Below are positions 1 through 11,644 of a stretch of 64,000 bases of DNA, piece by piece (positions within the stretch are counted from its first letter, which is position 1; each line of letters opens with the position of its first letter). The DNA is taken from contig JAKUHH010000117.1 of assembly GCA_022701365.1 (NCBI GenBank), forward strand, positions 161,446-225,445. The letters are read 5' to 3'. The notes under the pieces were generated by a model, which saw only the letters and a list, made by a program, of their open reading frames with translations, did no database searches and was not told the DNA's origin. The translations under genes were made by a program, and so were the position numbers. Origin of the DNA: Mycocentrospora acerina (lineage: Eukaryota > Ascomycota > Dothideomycetes > Pleosporales).

Positions 1-1353
1 CAGAGCCAGCTTTCGAATCTCAAATTCAGTAAACACTTAGCGCACAGCGCCTACTGCAAGAGGCCAATAAATCTGGGTTAGCATATAGAAGACACTTTCT
101 CAAACTCATAAGGCGTATCTAGAAACTTCCTCGTCTCGTTTGATTCAATTGAAATGTATCGAAGTATCAAATACGACAAGTCTTGTTTTCTGGCATCACG
201 AAATACGAAAGCAACGCTCAGAAAGTGGATGAATCATACCATGAGCAATGTTTTGGATAAGTATCAAAGGGATAATTTTTCAATTACAAGATCCTTGCAG
301 GAGCACGCTAGTTGTACTCCTGACTGTGGCCTTTCGAGAAAGTGAGTAGAATGAAGCATTCAGCTAGAGGCAAGGAGGAGTTGCAGCCTTGCATAGCCCT
401 GCGTCCTGCCAACTTTCGAAACACCAGTCTAAATTCGTGTGAATGGCCCGTCGATATTGGCAAAGCATGTCAGTTGCCAAGGCAGGAGGCTCTCACACTG
501 CGTCTGGAAACACTTCCATGATGGTGAGAAGTGAGCTGAGATAAGCTTAGTGCGGTCTACTATAGCTCTTCTGCATCTGGCTGCCTCCTAAATGATAAGA
601 ATTTCACTGCGCCTGATTTAAAATTGATTTCTAGGTTCCTATCATTACAAATTTCGTATGAAGTGTGTACGGCTCATTCCCTGTATGGACAAGGTGGTCC
701 AAGTGTTCTGCCCGGAGGCTGAGTTTTTGACAAGGCACAATATAGCCCAGATACGAGACAAATCGTGGCGCGGAACAAGTGCTCGTCATAGCGAGATAAA
801 TTTTGTTGCTTTCTACGCAAGGCAGAATAGTGGGTCGTCATTTGTGTGAGTATAAAAACTGTGGTAAATAATGATCGAGTCTGGTCATGCCCAGAAGCGA
901 TTTCACAACTAAATTGTGACGATAGTCCTTGATTGAATAGCTGCTCGTCGCTGCCACAAACCTCACTCTTTCCTCACATTTCTTCTACAACGTACACTCA
1001 ATTCACTCCAAGCTTCTACAGTGAATATTCATGTTCACAACAACATATTGAATAAAGAAATCTGAGAATCGTAATGTTCGATCATCTCCGAATTATTTTG
1101 GGACGGCGGTTCTCAGGAGGACCCCGAAGCAACATAACTGCGACGGGCGAAACTCTGAGTAAAACTCCACGAAATAGTTCGTGTAGCAAAGGTTGTAGTC
1201 CTAAATCACCCTCCTGCAATGCTAGGTTTGCCCGATCGTCACTAAAGCAATAGAGACCCAACTCAAATAATGACCAGGCAACTTTGTCGCATACTGATGT
1301 TTTGAATTCAATGCTAACGCAACTATATAGAAAGCATAAGCTCTGCGCTCTCG
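1..1353. other. No supported gene; upstream region of VWA gene
   Basis: I see only short isolated ORFs (for example 154-345 and 658-849) without recognisable motifs, signal peptides or convincing splice partners. A TATA-like element (ctatatag, about 1323-1330) lies roughly 25 bases upstream of the ATG at 1354 and may belong to that gene's promoter. Confidence 0.5.
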
Positions 1354-2100
1354 ATGCCTCCTGACAATCCCCCGCCGAAATATACCGCTGGCCCCGTGTC
1401 CGCGAGCTTCGAACCGTCGACAGCCGAAGATCCTTATGCGTTCCTTACAATCTTCGACACTATCTTCCTCATCGACGACTCAGGCTCTATGAAAGGCCAT
1501 CTCTGGTCTCAAACTAGCGCCGCTCTTGAAACCATCACACCAATCTGTACTTCCCACGATGCTAATGGTGTTGATATATATTTCATAAACAAAAATGACT
1601 CGCCATTTTACAAGAATATAAAATCGCCATCAACAATCGTAAAGATCTTCCAGGAAGTATCACCATGGGGCGGGACACTCACGGGCGTACGCCTCAACCA
1701 CATTCTCACACCGTACCTCAAACGATACAAAGAACACCGAGAGACAACGAAACCGATTAACATTATTGTCATCACAGATGGAGAACCATCAGATGATGTC
1801 GAGACGCCAATTATCGATGCGGCGAAGAAGCTAGATAAGTTGGAGGCGCCAGCATGGCAGGTGGGAATTCAGTTTTTCCAGGTCGGCAGGTCGCCTGGAG
1901 CGAGGGAGAAACTCCAGAAACTTGACAATGAACTAAAGAATATGGTTTCTGATGAAAATTTGAGGGATATGGTAGATACCGTACCGTTCACGGGGGATGA
2001 TGGTGGAGAGCTTACAGATGATGGCATAATGAAGGTTGTACTAGGCAGCGTTAATCGGCGGTTGGATCGCAATTCCAAAGGACTTCATCATAGTGCGTAA
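1354..2100 (+). CDS. VWA-domain protein (intracellular)
   Basis: Single-exon 248-aa protein starting at an ATG shortly after a TATA-like element. Residues about 34-215 form a von Willebrand factor type A fold. The metal-ion-dependent adhesion site is complete: D41-x-S43-x-S45 in FLIDDSGSM, T108 in WGGTLTG and D142 in ITDGEPSD. Hydrophobic beta strands (TIFLID, INIIVITDG, VGIQFFQVG) alternate with amphipathic helices as expected. There is no signal peptide or membrane span, so it is probably cytosolic or nuclear. VWA proteins of this stand-alone fungal type usually act as protein-binding scaffolds; the partner here is unknown. It has no close co-directional neighbour. Confidence 0.85.
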   Translation: MPPDNPPPKYTAGPVSASFEPSTAEDPYAFLTIFDTIFLIDDSGSMKGHLWSQTSAALETITPICTSHDANGVDIYFINKNDSPFYKNIKSPSTIVKIFQEVSPWGGTLTGVRLNHILTPYLKRYKEHRETTKPINIIVITDGEPSDDVETPIIDAAKKLDKLEAPAWQVGIQFFQVGRSPGAREKLQKLDNELKNMVSDENLRDMVDTVPFTGDDGGELTDDGIMKVVLGSVNRRLDRNSKGLHHSA

Positions 2101-4183
2101 GAGGATTTTATTTCGGTCTGCACATTCTCGGCGCAAACGGATCAGGTGGTGGAGCAGAGCATACAATGTCCATGTGACGACGATAGCGGCGTGAGGTAGG
2201 ACGTGATGAGCTGCTGATATGTAGACCTAGCACTTTACTGCCTCTAAAAGAGCTGATTCATTCAAGATATAACATCTGCTATGACTCCACCTGCAGATAA
2301 TGACTATATGCGATAGCCGTTCTTGTAACACATGTGAAAATTACAAAGAATTGCACTGTGATACGCCTAAAGACTGTTCAAAATGGGATTTTAGCATCAT
2401 CATGAACGGAACTCAAGCTAGCATAGGCCTTCCTCCGATAATCATAGGCAAACGAGACGTTGGAGTTTGATACTTCAACTTACTTAGCTCAACCTCTAAA
2501 AACTCACTAGAGCACTGAGGTCGGTATACGAGCTAAGGTGATTTGATTTAGGTTTCTCTGTTACGATTTAAATTTTCGCTGAAACTTTAATGCAACTAAT
2601 GCACAAGACATAGGACAAGTAGAATAAAAACACTGTAGATCCATTTGTCTTCGCAACGTCTTACTTATTACAATGACATCTTACTCTCTTAACCTCGGGA
2701 AAGACCCAGCTAGGATTTAAAAAATTATGTGACATCATCACATTCTGAACACGATTCTCTTTCCTCGAAAGCCTAAGAGCTGGTTCTAGTAGAGTTCGAG
2801 CGGTTATTATAAAATTATTATCATCTCTTTGTGCCCTTTTCTACGATCTGTATTTGCTATGCTTCATTTCATCACTAAATGACTCGGTTCTGTGATAATT
2901 CGCCGTGCACCGACGTGGTCCACGCCAAGAACTAAAAGATGGGGCTGTCATTTGCGAGTCGGCAGCATTGATGTGAATTTCTTTGTCACGTCGCATCACT
3001 CTTCACTGGCTGAAGCTGGCCGTGTCTAGATTTTACATGGGATCGGGTACAGTCGCTAGCAATTGTAGCTTCACCCCATTACCTTATCACACCAGCTGCA
3101 ACACCGGTCTACACAACCCTATCTTTTTTGAATGGCTTGAAACTGGATATGAATTGCCAAACGGATTGTCTTATTGTTCAGCTGACGGCAAAAAGTGGGC
3201 TCGATCCTTGCTGCCAGCTCAGCCTGATTTGGTGTTGCTGCCTGTGAGGGTGAAGCTGCAATCGCTAGTGACTGTACGTTAAGAAATCACAAAGATTTCC
3301 AGCAACTCTGACTATTGGCACTTGAGGCAATTGTAGCCGGGCCGTAATACAGCTGTAAAGAACAGCGCTAGTATTAAAAGCAATCAGATCAGTGCCTGCA
3401 TGGTAAATAGAGCGTTGATTGACAACATTGCTGCGACGCTTTACCCATTCTGTAGGAACTGCGTAAAAGTCAGCTCCTAGCGTTTAAGAATACTCCCATT
3501 GCTGGTCCTTCACGCTAGTAGTAGGTGTGTGATGTCATTTAGGCAACAAGACCGAAGGACTCTTGGTCAAAGCTTCACCAGCAAGGACGCAGGGCTAGAT
3601 AGTGTCATATGATGCCTTGTGTCCATAACAAAATATTAAAATTTCCATTGAAGGCACTAAGACTCGTCTAGTAGAACGTTGATGTTGGACATGTGCCTAT
3701 ATGTCGTAATAGGGAGAAACACTTACTAGAGACACAGGTTGATAGCCAGGCGCTTGGTGTAGACTGCGGCATTGAAGTTCTTGTGATTAAGGCGGACATC
3801 ATTAGTCGATTCTTCGCCAGGGGTTGTACACTTTTGTGCAAGACAGGAGCCTCGTCCAGATACCGAAATTGTTTGCCTATTTGCCTGCTGAGGGACTGCG
3901 GAAAAGAATGTAGCCGCAGGCTCTATAAAAATGCCGCCCGCCGTTGATGATGCCAACTCATCCACGCGATCGCTCGTCTCTATTTTCACGCCAATCAGCC
4001 GTTTTCTGACTCGTTGGACTCCACCGCACAGCAGCATAGCCTTCTCATATTTCATTGCTCCTACATCTCGCTTCTACACCGGGCATCTGCGTCTATTACC
4101 CTCTGCATCACGTCCAATAGCGACCTAGGACACAGTCATTGATTCGGGGAAAAGTAGCTGAATTTCGCTTCATCTCTCTTAGA
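2101..4183. other. Gene-free interval with one MITE
   Basis: Between the VWA and EST1-like genes I find no convincing coding sequence. ORFs at 2983-3282, 3693-3947 and 3726-4055 either overlap the transposon remnant at 3050-3274 or lie on opposite strands of one another without recognisable motifs. Confidence 0.5.
3050..3274 (+). mobile_element. MITE with mariner-type ends, copy 1
   Basis: This 225-bp element has inverted ends. It opens CAGTCGCTAGCAATTGTAGC and closes with the near-complement; about 28 terminal bases pair with three mismatches. It is flanked by TA on both sides (3048-3049 and 3275-3276), the target duplication typical of Tc1/mariner elements. There is no coding capacity, so it is a non-autonomous MITE. 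A diverged second copy lies at 10014-10240 in the same orientation. Confidence 0.85.
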
Positions 4184-6518
4184 ATGGACAATCATGGTGA
4201 TGAAAGTCATTCCTTGGATATTTCTGCCGTGAATATCATACATGATTCAGGAGTTCTTGGTATTGGTGTCGTATGTTGCCCGGACGACAAGCAGCGTACG
4301 CCGATCGTCCAGGATACGAGCAAGACGCTGAATCAAGAGAAAGACGATAGTGTTTCAAGTATCAAACACTTCAAAGTAGATCCAGCACTTGAATATTCAC
4401 AAGAGATGACTCCAAGTTTAGGGTGAGGCTAGGTTATTGGCTGCGTTGTGTGTTTGTTGAGCTACTGCTAATGCCATATGCAGAACGACTGGTCGATCTA
4501 CGCATATCATCACAGGCGGAGCATCTTTGCCAGATGTCATTAGATCGTTTTCAGGCTTGTCCGAGGAGACCCACCAAGCCTGGGGCCTTACACAACAGTC
4601 AGATGTTGTTCAGAGATCAATATCCGACGCTAAACACCTAGATCCTTTGTATGAGGAAGTCCTTGCTCTCATATCAAAAGACCCGGGCGCAGTTGCGGTG
4701 AAGTCGATATTAGATAGGCTATTGCGGACCGAAGAGTCCTGCATCGCCTCCAACCGATCCCACCAGCAGGGGGCGGCTACTGTAAGAGAACTATATGGAT
4801 CTGATTTGAAACAGGTCTCTGGTTATTGGAATTCAGATGTAAAACTTCATTACAGACTCCTTCGTCACTACCACAATTTCTTCCTTGCTTGCCAGGATCC
4901 ATCTAATTCAACTGCTATACACCGATTGCCGACAAAGCATGCCATGCCGGCTCGGATGTGGAAACATGGCATACATAATTTTCTCGAAGTACTGCGCCGT
5001 CAACTTCCCTCCAGCTTGGAATCTATGCTAGCTTTTTTCGACCTGGCCTATCAGATGACACAAATTTTCTATGAAGCTATGCCTCTTTTCAAAACTACAT
5101 GGATGGAGTGTCTAGGTGATCTGGCACGCTATCGTATGGCAATCGAAGACAAAGATACTCGAGTCCGAGAAAAATGGGCCGCCACGGCCAGACTTTGGTA
5201 TTCGAAGGTATCTGACATGAATCCTAGAATTGGTCGACTCTACCATCATTTGGCAATTCTTGCATCCTCGGATGCTCTCTTGCAGATATCCTACTACGCC
5301 CGATCTCTGAGCTCTGCCGAACCATTTCATAGTGCACGCGAATCAATTACAGTTCTGTTCGATTATCAAAATGGGAGGACTACATCGTCTTTCCCGCCTC
5401 CGCCACCAATGATCAAGAGTTTCGTCAGGGTTCATGCGTATCTTTTTGAAATTTGGAAAGCTGAGAAAGAAATCAGAAAGCTCAGCCAAGACATGGAGCA
5501 AATGAGGAACAATCTGCCTAGTGTCAAGTTCTTGAAAGAGGAGGCAGATAAGACAAAAACTAAAACAAGAGAACAAACTATGATTTGGGATAGCCGAATA
5601 AATAGCTATATTTGTGCTATTTCGGACGAGAGTGAAAAATTTCTTGGTTTGTTGGATGTCGACATTAGCAGCAGTAGAGAGAAATGGAAACCAAAGGGTG
5701 TTTACACCGCCCTGACCAATATCACTGCCTGGTTCAATTATGGCGAGGATCTCAACATCCTTCGTCAGATCTTCTTGCTTCGGTCTAAAGAGCATCGAAA
5801 GGTTTCGAGCATATCAGCAAGTGCTGGATTGCAAGCAGCTTTACAACACAGCACGGGCAGCCTCTCATATCTTGAGGTCACGGAAAGTGAGATCCCCACC
5901 AAGCTCGACAATCTTCGTCAGAACCATACGTTTTCTTGGGCCCACCAGCTATCCATGGCTACTTTCGCCTTTGTTCTCCGTCGCACCGATGACGAAAGTG
6001 TACTTCCTTACGTCAACACCATGCTCTTTTTCATCACTACGCTCGCCGCAATCGATCATGTCTGCCTTTTGACCCGTAACTCACCATGGGACGAACTTGT
6101 CCCTTTTTTAAACGCGTTGATTGAACGAGAGGACCGAGAAACTGAAGACGAGGAGTTCCTCTTAGAGAGCAACCTGTTTCCTGATCATAGCGAGAGGAAC
6201 GACGAACTACGGCTGCCCGAAGACCGCCTCATTTGCGGCTTGATATGGGCAGACAGCTGCTTCCCTGCAAACTGGTTCGAAGGAGATAATAATGGCAATG
6301 ATGCATTTAGACTTTCCGAGTTGGCGAGTACAAAGAAGAGCCGCCGACGCAGAGTGTTGAGGCTGGCATACCAACTTTCCATTGTGAGCTCTCCTAAATC
6401 ACGCTGCGAATCTGTGGACCCATCCGATATAAAATCAAAGCACAAGCACTACATGCAGTACGATCGCAATGTTAGGCTTTTCTCTGTTGTCGGATCATTA
6501 GCTGTCAGGACTGTCTGA
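4184..6518 (+). CDS. EST1/SMG7-like protein (14-3-3-like/TPR domain)
   Basis: Two exons, 4184-4422 and 4484-6518, joined by a 61-bp GTGAGG...CAG intron, give 757 aa. The frame only continues if this intron is removed. Residues about 150-345 resemble the Est1 N-terminal and DNA/RNA-binding region: LHYRLLRHYHNFFLAC, then WMECLGDLARYRMAIED (about 286-302) and RIGRLYHHLAILA (about 329-341), the signature helices of EST1/SMG5-7 14-3-3-like folds. The C-terminus (RLICGLIWADSCFPANWFEG) also fits this family. Known members act in telomerase recruitment or nonsense-mediated decay; many fungi carry extra divergent copies of unknown role, and this is probably one of those. The first ~90 residues are poorly conserved and acidic. 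The start is the first in-frame ATG after upstream stops. Confidence 0.75.
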
Positions 6519-8200
6519 CTCTTGTCTTTTACTTCAGAGTCGCAATCTTCACATCTAGCTTTGCCATGACGAGCAGATGCATAGAACAGAGAAACGGAGT
6601 CAAGATTATGGGTCTGACAGTTGCTATAACCAGTACCTACTATGCTTGTTGAAAGAAAGACCGGGGGTTACAGCTAGGCACCAGCTTACTTGTAGAACAG
6701 CAAATGCACACCTTCCCTGCATCTTCCCACCTATAGAAAGACAAAAGGTATACATAAACGAGAGCTGTCACCATTGATTCGATACCGAAAACATTATATT
6801 CGAGCTTTCCACATTGAAATCCTCATGCTTCGCAAAAGAATACAGATTAGAATCACAGCTATATCTCCGTTGCAGCGCCATCTGGCTCGATTAAAAAAAT
6901 ACCACTTGACATTATTTGGGAATATGAAAAGAAGTTGATTATCATTACTGTTATATTTCACAATAGACTGTATATAGTAGTGAGGATCGAATTCGCGTTA
7001 GTAACTATGAAAGCTACAGCAACAGATGAGTGCGGTGGCCAACCAGTCACAAACAACTTCAAACAAATAATCTCGCAGTCTATATGAAAAAGCTAGCACG
7101 CTCAACCGTACAATTATCAGATTCCTCTCTTTAGCTCTTTCATTCATCGGAATGTCATCAGTAAAATTGATAGGCAACTGTTTTTATCCAGGGCTGCGAC
7201 ATCTCGATGATTTCGGATTTCCAGGAGAGTTTTCTCGCTACAACTCCAAAAACCGGATTTTGCCGAATAGACGGATTACTTGTGTGTAAGGTTTGGCTAG
7301 ATTGTGCAATCGCCAACTGTCCTCGGCAACTCCAGTACCGCCTGTTCAATTTTTTTTTTACCACGTGGTTATCACAGGATTGCCGCGCCTCAGTTTAGCC
7401 GCTGAGAGCCTCCAAACGGATGCGATGGATGGGGAGGCCTAGCGCCTGTATTAGATCAATTCGCATGGGGACAAGGACATCGCATAAGCGAGATGTGTGA
7501 TGCAGTCGCGATTGTTGCTATATTTTAGCGTCTGCATTGGACTTGTCGTTAGCGTACGGGCCGCACAACCGTGGTTCACCTTGCCTGAGCTACCTTGTGC
7601 ATGGCAGGGATCATCAGTCGGCAGTCATCAATATTTCGTCTCATAGGAACACGGCTAACTTCTACTCCACTTTCATACTTCCATGCGAGAGGCGAGTATA
7701 TCTTGATGGAAGGTCGTGTTCGGCAACCGATCGAATCAAAACACACAAGGGCTGCAGACGACGCTCTGAGGAAATACGTCTACAGGTTGATCCTTGCGAT
7801 ACACTAACAGGGACTCGGCAATCCTTTTCTTTCATGATTCATGTGCCGAAGGTGATCTGGATGCAAGTCTCAAGGACGGCAGTGGTCGAGACGGAAAAAA
7901 TACGGGTAGGGACTCCTTCGAACTTGGCATACCCTCACGAGACTGCGCATGGGGGCATTAACGACAAATATTTATATTTGTATCCATCTGCGAAGTCGGG
8001 CGCAAAACGTATCCACAACATCAACCAGCTGTTGAGCTTTTCTAGTTTTTTTCAAAGCGATTTTGAAATAGGCGTCTACTTTTCTTTATTTTCTGAAACC
8101 TCCTCTGTTGCTTGCCAATTCAACGCTACTTCCACGCCCCTCCTCAGTTCCCACTACGTCAGCCCGGTTTGTGTTCTTTTCTTGAAAAGAACTCATCGGA
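6519..8200. other. Intergenic region; leader of the 8201 gene
   Basis: No supported gene. A 226-codon open frame at 7537-8217 lacks an ATG start, has no domain and runs into the pyrimidine-rich stretch (about 8030-8180) typical of a fungal 5' leader just upstream of the ATG at 8201. Confidence 0.5.
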
Positions 8201-8986
8201 ATGGCTCGAATACATAAGAACCTACTACCAGCGTCAGCGAAAGCCTCTGCACCTCGGACGGCCGTCATAGTCAAAGTAGGCTTCCAGAAAGAGCGTTGGT
8301 TGTCGGATAAATTGAACTGGATCTGCGGTGCCACAAATCCCACCAGGAGCCTGACAAAACAAGGTCAATGCTTAAGTGGTATTCTTTCTAGATCGGATGC
8401 TATCTGGTCGCTTTGCTTTATTACGCTACCACCAGCTCCTGATCCGGAATCATGCAATCTATCAATGCCTCCCTCCGATCCGCCATACTCCAGTCAGATC
8501 GTCAACATTAAAGCATTTATCATATACGTCGATATGGTGTTAGACATCATTTACCTTAAACTTACTCCTGCCTCGAGTGAAGCATTGCAAAAATTCTACA
8601 AGGACTCCCACTCAGTCACCACACTTGCCAAAGACTGGACTGAGTATGACACTCAGATCTCGCACGCTGTCAATAGCTTTATATTTCGTACAAAATCATC
8701 TATATTAAGAGACTTGGAAAAGAGTGGTGCAGGAAAATTGTTAGAGAGCCCGGCGGCAGAAGCCCAAACCGCCGTTCTAAAGCTTCTGTCGTCAATACAA
8801 ACAAGTTTGTTCCACAACACTAGTTTTCCTTTTCCTACACTGAGCCGAAATTTTTCACAAACGCTCATAGGTCATCAAAATCAGTTTTGTTTATTCCCAC
8901 AATGGCCGAGTTTGAGAAATCATCGATACGCGTTGGTCCCCTCGCAGCCTATCATAGAAGGCTTCAGCTATAGTCACACAATGTAA
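8201..8986 (+). CDS. Hypothetical protein (261 aa)
   Basis: An uninterrupted ATG-initiated frame of 261 aa preceded by a CT-rich leader. I do not recognise a family. The N-terminal ~55 residues are basic. A hydrophobic segment around residues 107-125 (IKAFIIYVDMVLDIIYLKL) and amphipathic helices up to about residue 210 suggest a helical globular protein. The last ~45 residues (FPQWPSLRNHRY) look less ordered. A GT-AG pair within 8362-8448 could be an intron, so the central part of the model is less certain. No partner gene lies nearby. Confidence 0.5.
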   Translation: MARIHKNLLPASAKASAPRTAVIVKVGFQKERWLSDKLNWICGATNPTRSLTKQGQCLSGILSRSDAIWSLCFITLPPAPDPESCNLSMPPSDPPYSSQIVNIKAFIIYVDMVLDIIYLKLTPASSEALQKFYKDSHSVTTLAKDWTEYDTQISHAVNSFIFRTKSSILRDLEKSGAGKLLESPAAEAQTAVLKLLSSIQTSLFHNTSFPFPTLSRNFSQTLIGHQNQFCLFPQWPSLRNHRYALVPSQPIIEGFSYSHTM

Positions 8987-10516
8987 CACGCTTAGACATG
9001 GTGTGATTGTCATCGAACTATAGTTAAGCGGTGGAAAGAACGATTAGTAATGAAATCTGACAGCTGGCACAGTATTGAGGAAGGATATTTGCAGTTTTTA
9101 TGTCTCATAGACGATTATAGCACACGATGTGTGCAAGTGGCAAATGCTTTTGAACAAGATACATTCGATAACTGAGACCTCTCTGATGATTTGTTCTCTG
9201 CAGTTCTGAAGATCAAGACTGCACCATGTGTGTATTTGCCCTTCGTTGTCTATCAATGCTGCTAGAATCGCTTCCGTAGATGGGATAATTGATCTACATC
9301 ATCGTCGTTACTAACAGGTTATTGTTTGAGTAGCCAGGGACCTACATTTTTCTCTAAGAACCTGGGCACTATTCTAGTGATAGCACCTGCTGGCAAAAGA
9401 GCTTGATTATTTTGCGGTGTTGGTTTATCCTGTTATTTTCATTCAGCAATGCAAGAAAGCGACGAAACGACTACTATTACCACTTCCTTGACACAATATG
9501 GATGATGTCAAGAGAGAGAATGAGTGCATATTTGGAGAGATTTACCAAACTCACGACTCAACGGCCGACTTGTTGGGAAATGTTAGCTAGAGGAGTCATG
9601 TTGTTCACACTTGACAGAATCTTGAGAGACCTGGTAGAGATATTTGTGTGAGCTTGAACGCCATTATCTGTGAGCTTGCTACGAATAAATTGACAGCTTT
9701 TTAATCAATGTATGTGTGACGCGTTATAGCCAATTGGAAGAGGTCGCCTCTTATCATGAAGCTCCGTAAGCGTATGAGCTGATCCGTTCTCAGAAGAAAA
9801 CCCATGCCGGATTTTCTAAATCTGACAACAGTACTAGCAAGTAATGAGATAAAAGAGATGCTTATGGAAGTTTATCGCAAAAAAATTCTGCATATTTCGC
9901 TTGTCACGCCTACGCATCACAACAAGCCTTTGGAAGAACAAGCATTTTAAGCTCACAGAATGTGGTTACAAAAACACAGTTATAAATATAAGGCGCTGAA
10001 CTTGAACAAGGTACATTCGCTAGCGATTGTAACTTCACCCCCATCACCCTATCATACCAGCTACAACACTGCTTTACACAACCCCACCTTTCTTACATGG
10101 CTTAGAAATGGAAATGAGCTGCCAAGTGGATTTTAATATTGTTTAATCGACGGCAAAAAAATGGGCTAGATTCTTGCTGCCAGCTCAGCCTGATTTGATG
10201 TTGCTGCCTACGAGGGTGAAGCTGCAATTGCTGGTGACTGCAGCATAGGGCATCAAGTTTTGTTTGATGACTCAATACCCTATTGGATTACTGACGAAAA
10301 AGAGCGAAACATTCAGAATCATTACATCGCACATTGTATTCTTATTCGCTCAGCTGACCATTATAAGCCTGGTAGATACATCTTACAACGATTCCTTTTA
10401 TATACTCTATTTCTTTTTTCAAGGTACAGAAGACGTAAGGTGCTTACCTACCGCCAAAGCCAGTGCAAGATGACAGAAAGTGATGATTTGCTTAGAGCAT
10501 GACCATCAACAAAGAC
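8987..10516. other. Intergenic region with MITE copy 2
   Basis: AT-rich sequence without a convincing gene. The only clear structure is the MITE at 10014-10240. Open frames near 9403-9651 and 10260-10502 are short and without features. Confidence 0.5.
10014..10240 (+). mobile_element. MITE with mariner-type ends, copy 2
   Basis: About 227 bp, clearly alignable over its whole length with 3050-3274, including the internal stretch ttgctgccagctcagcctga. The 5' flank keeps the TA target site (10012-10013); the 3' flank reads CA, so the duplication has mutated. Many differences between the copies are C/T or G/A transitions, compatible with ageing or RIP. Confidence 0.8.
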
Positions 10517-11644
10517 CTAGTAGAACACTCTGAAAAATTTATTTTCGTCATCGTTTTTGTCTGTTAGCGCCGACGGGCTAGTAACTCTCTTTATCTTGCA
10601 ATCTTGAGGAAGAATGCCGTCACCGTGTGCCATAACACAGCAGAACTTGAGATGAAATCGTTCGAAGATTGTTCCATAATGAGCTATCGAGGCAGCACCT
10701 TTGCGGGTCCCGCATTTGACCAGCTTGTAGTAATTTGTGGTATTACAGGGCAACGCGCCCTCGCAGACACTAAACACCAAATAGTACACAAGTGGTGTAT
10801 TCTTAGGTTCTTCAGATTCAAGGTCTCGGGATTGCCTAGAAGACTCAGAACAAGAATCTTTCACACCCTCTGCGTTGAATTCCTCTAGTTCGTCGCAAGT
10901 TGGAGTCGTGAGTACGGGGGAGACCCAAAAATATGGTAGGTTGAACCCTTTCAGAGTAGGATCTTGATTCGCAATCTTGGAGGTACTGCCAGACGCCCCA
11001 AGCACGGAAGGTCGTTTCATTAGCGACGAGTTTGGTTTTTCGTACCATATATTCGTAACATCTTTTTTGATGATCCATTCGTGCTCCTTGAAGTCTGCCA
11101 GGCCAGCAACATGGTATGTCAGAAAAACAGGGAGATCTTTATGCTCTGTGTGAACTAGGCCACTGAAATCTGAGGGACAACTCTGGAGGTGGTGAGTAGG
11201 AATAAGATCCTTGCATTTAATCACATGGGTTTCAGAGATTAACGGTCCACTCGGTCTTTTGTGCGAAAATGAAGGAGGCGGAGGAGACTTTTCTTTGTTA
11301 GAGTATTTAACACTTTACTTGACTTAAAACCTACATAATTTAGTGAATAAAGGACTTCAGGAAAAGTGTTTTCTCCTAATCCATCGACTTTACACAACTC
11401 ATATGGTGGCAGCAGAGGCAGCTTTTTAGACAGTAAGTATCTTGAGTTAGAGAGTCGATTGATCATTACATACAATGGGGCTCGGTATAGCGTTGTTGTT
11501 TGAATCAAGATTGGTGAAAGAGCGCTCAAATGTAGTTGAGTTGCGTTGATGTAAAGTTCCGGGCGGCGAGTCGACCTGTCCAGGTAGTGTGTTGATTGCA
11601 GAGGTTTCCTTCATTATTAAAACAAAATCTTCAGATCCGCTCAT
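10517..11644 (-). CDS. Hypothetical protein (342 aa, three exons)
   Basis: I propose exons 11474-11644, 11335-11421 and 10517-11287, separated by introns of 52 and 47 bp, both with CTAAC branch sites (ctctaac) and AG acceptors. All junctions are phase 0, and together they give a 342-aa frame from an ATG to a TAA. The predicted protein has a polar, Ser/Asn-rich N-terminus (residues 1-57), a proline-rich linker (LPLLPPYELC, SPPPPSFSHKRPSGP) and a globular C-terminal part containing HLQSCPSDFSGLVHTEHKDL and YLVFSVCEGALP. No signal peptide or membrane span is evident. I do not recognise the family and assign no function. The three pieces could also be read as separate short frames, but the shared phase and branch sites favour one gene. 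Confidence 0.55.

Noticed and set aside
7537..8217. 226-codon open frame upstream of the 8201 gene
   Set aside because: No ATG start, no domain, and it covers the pyrimidine-rich leader of the downstream gene.
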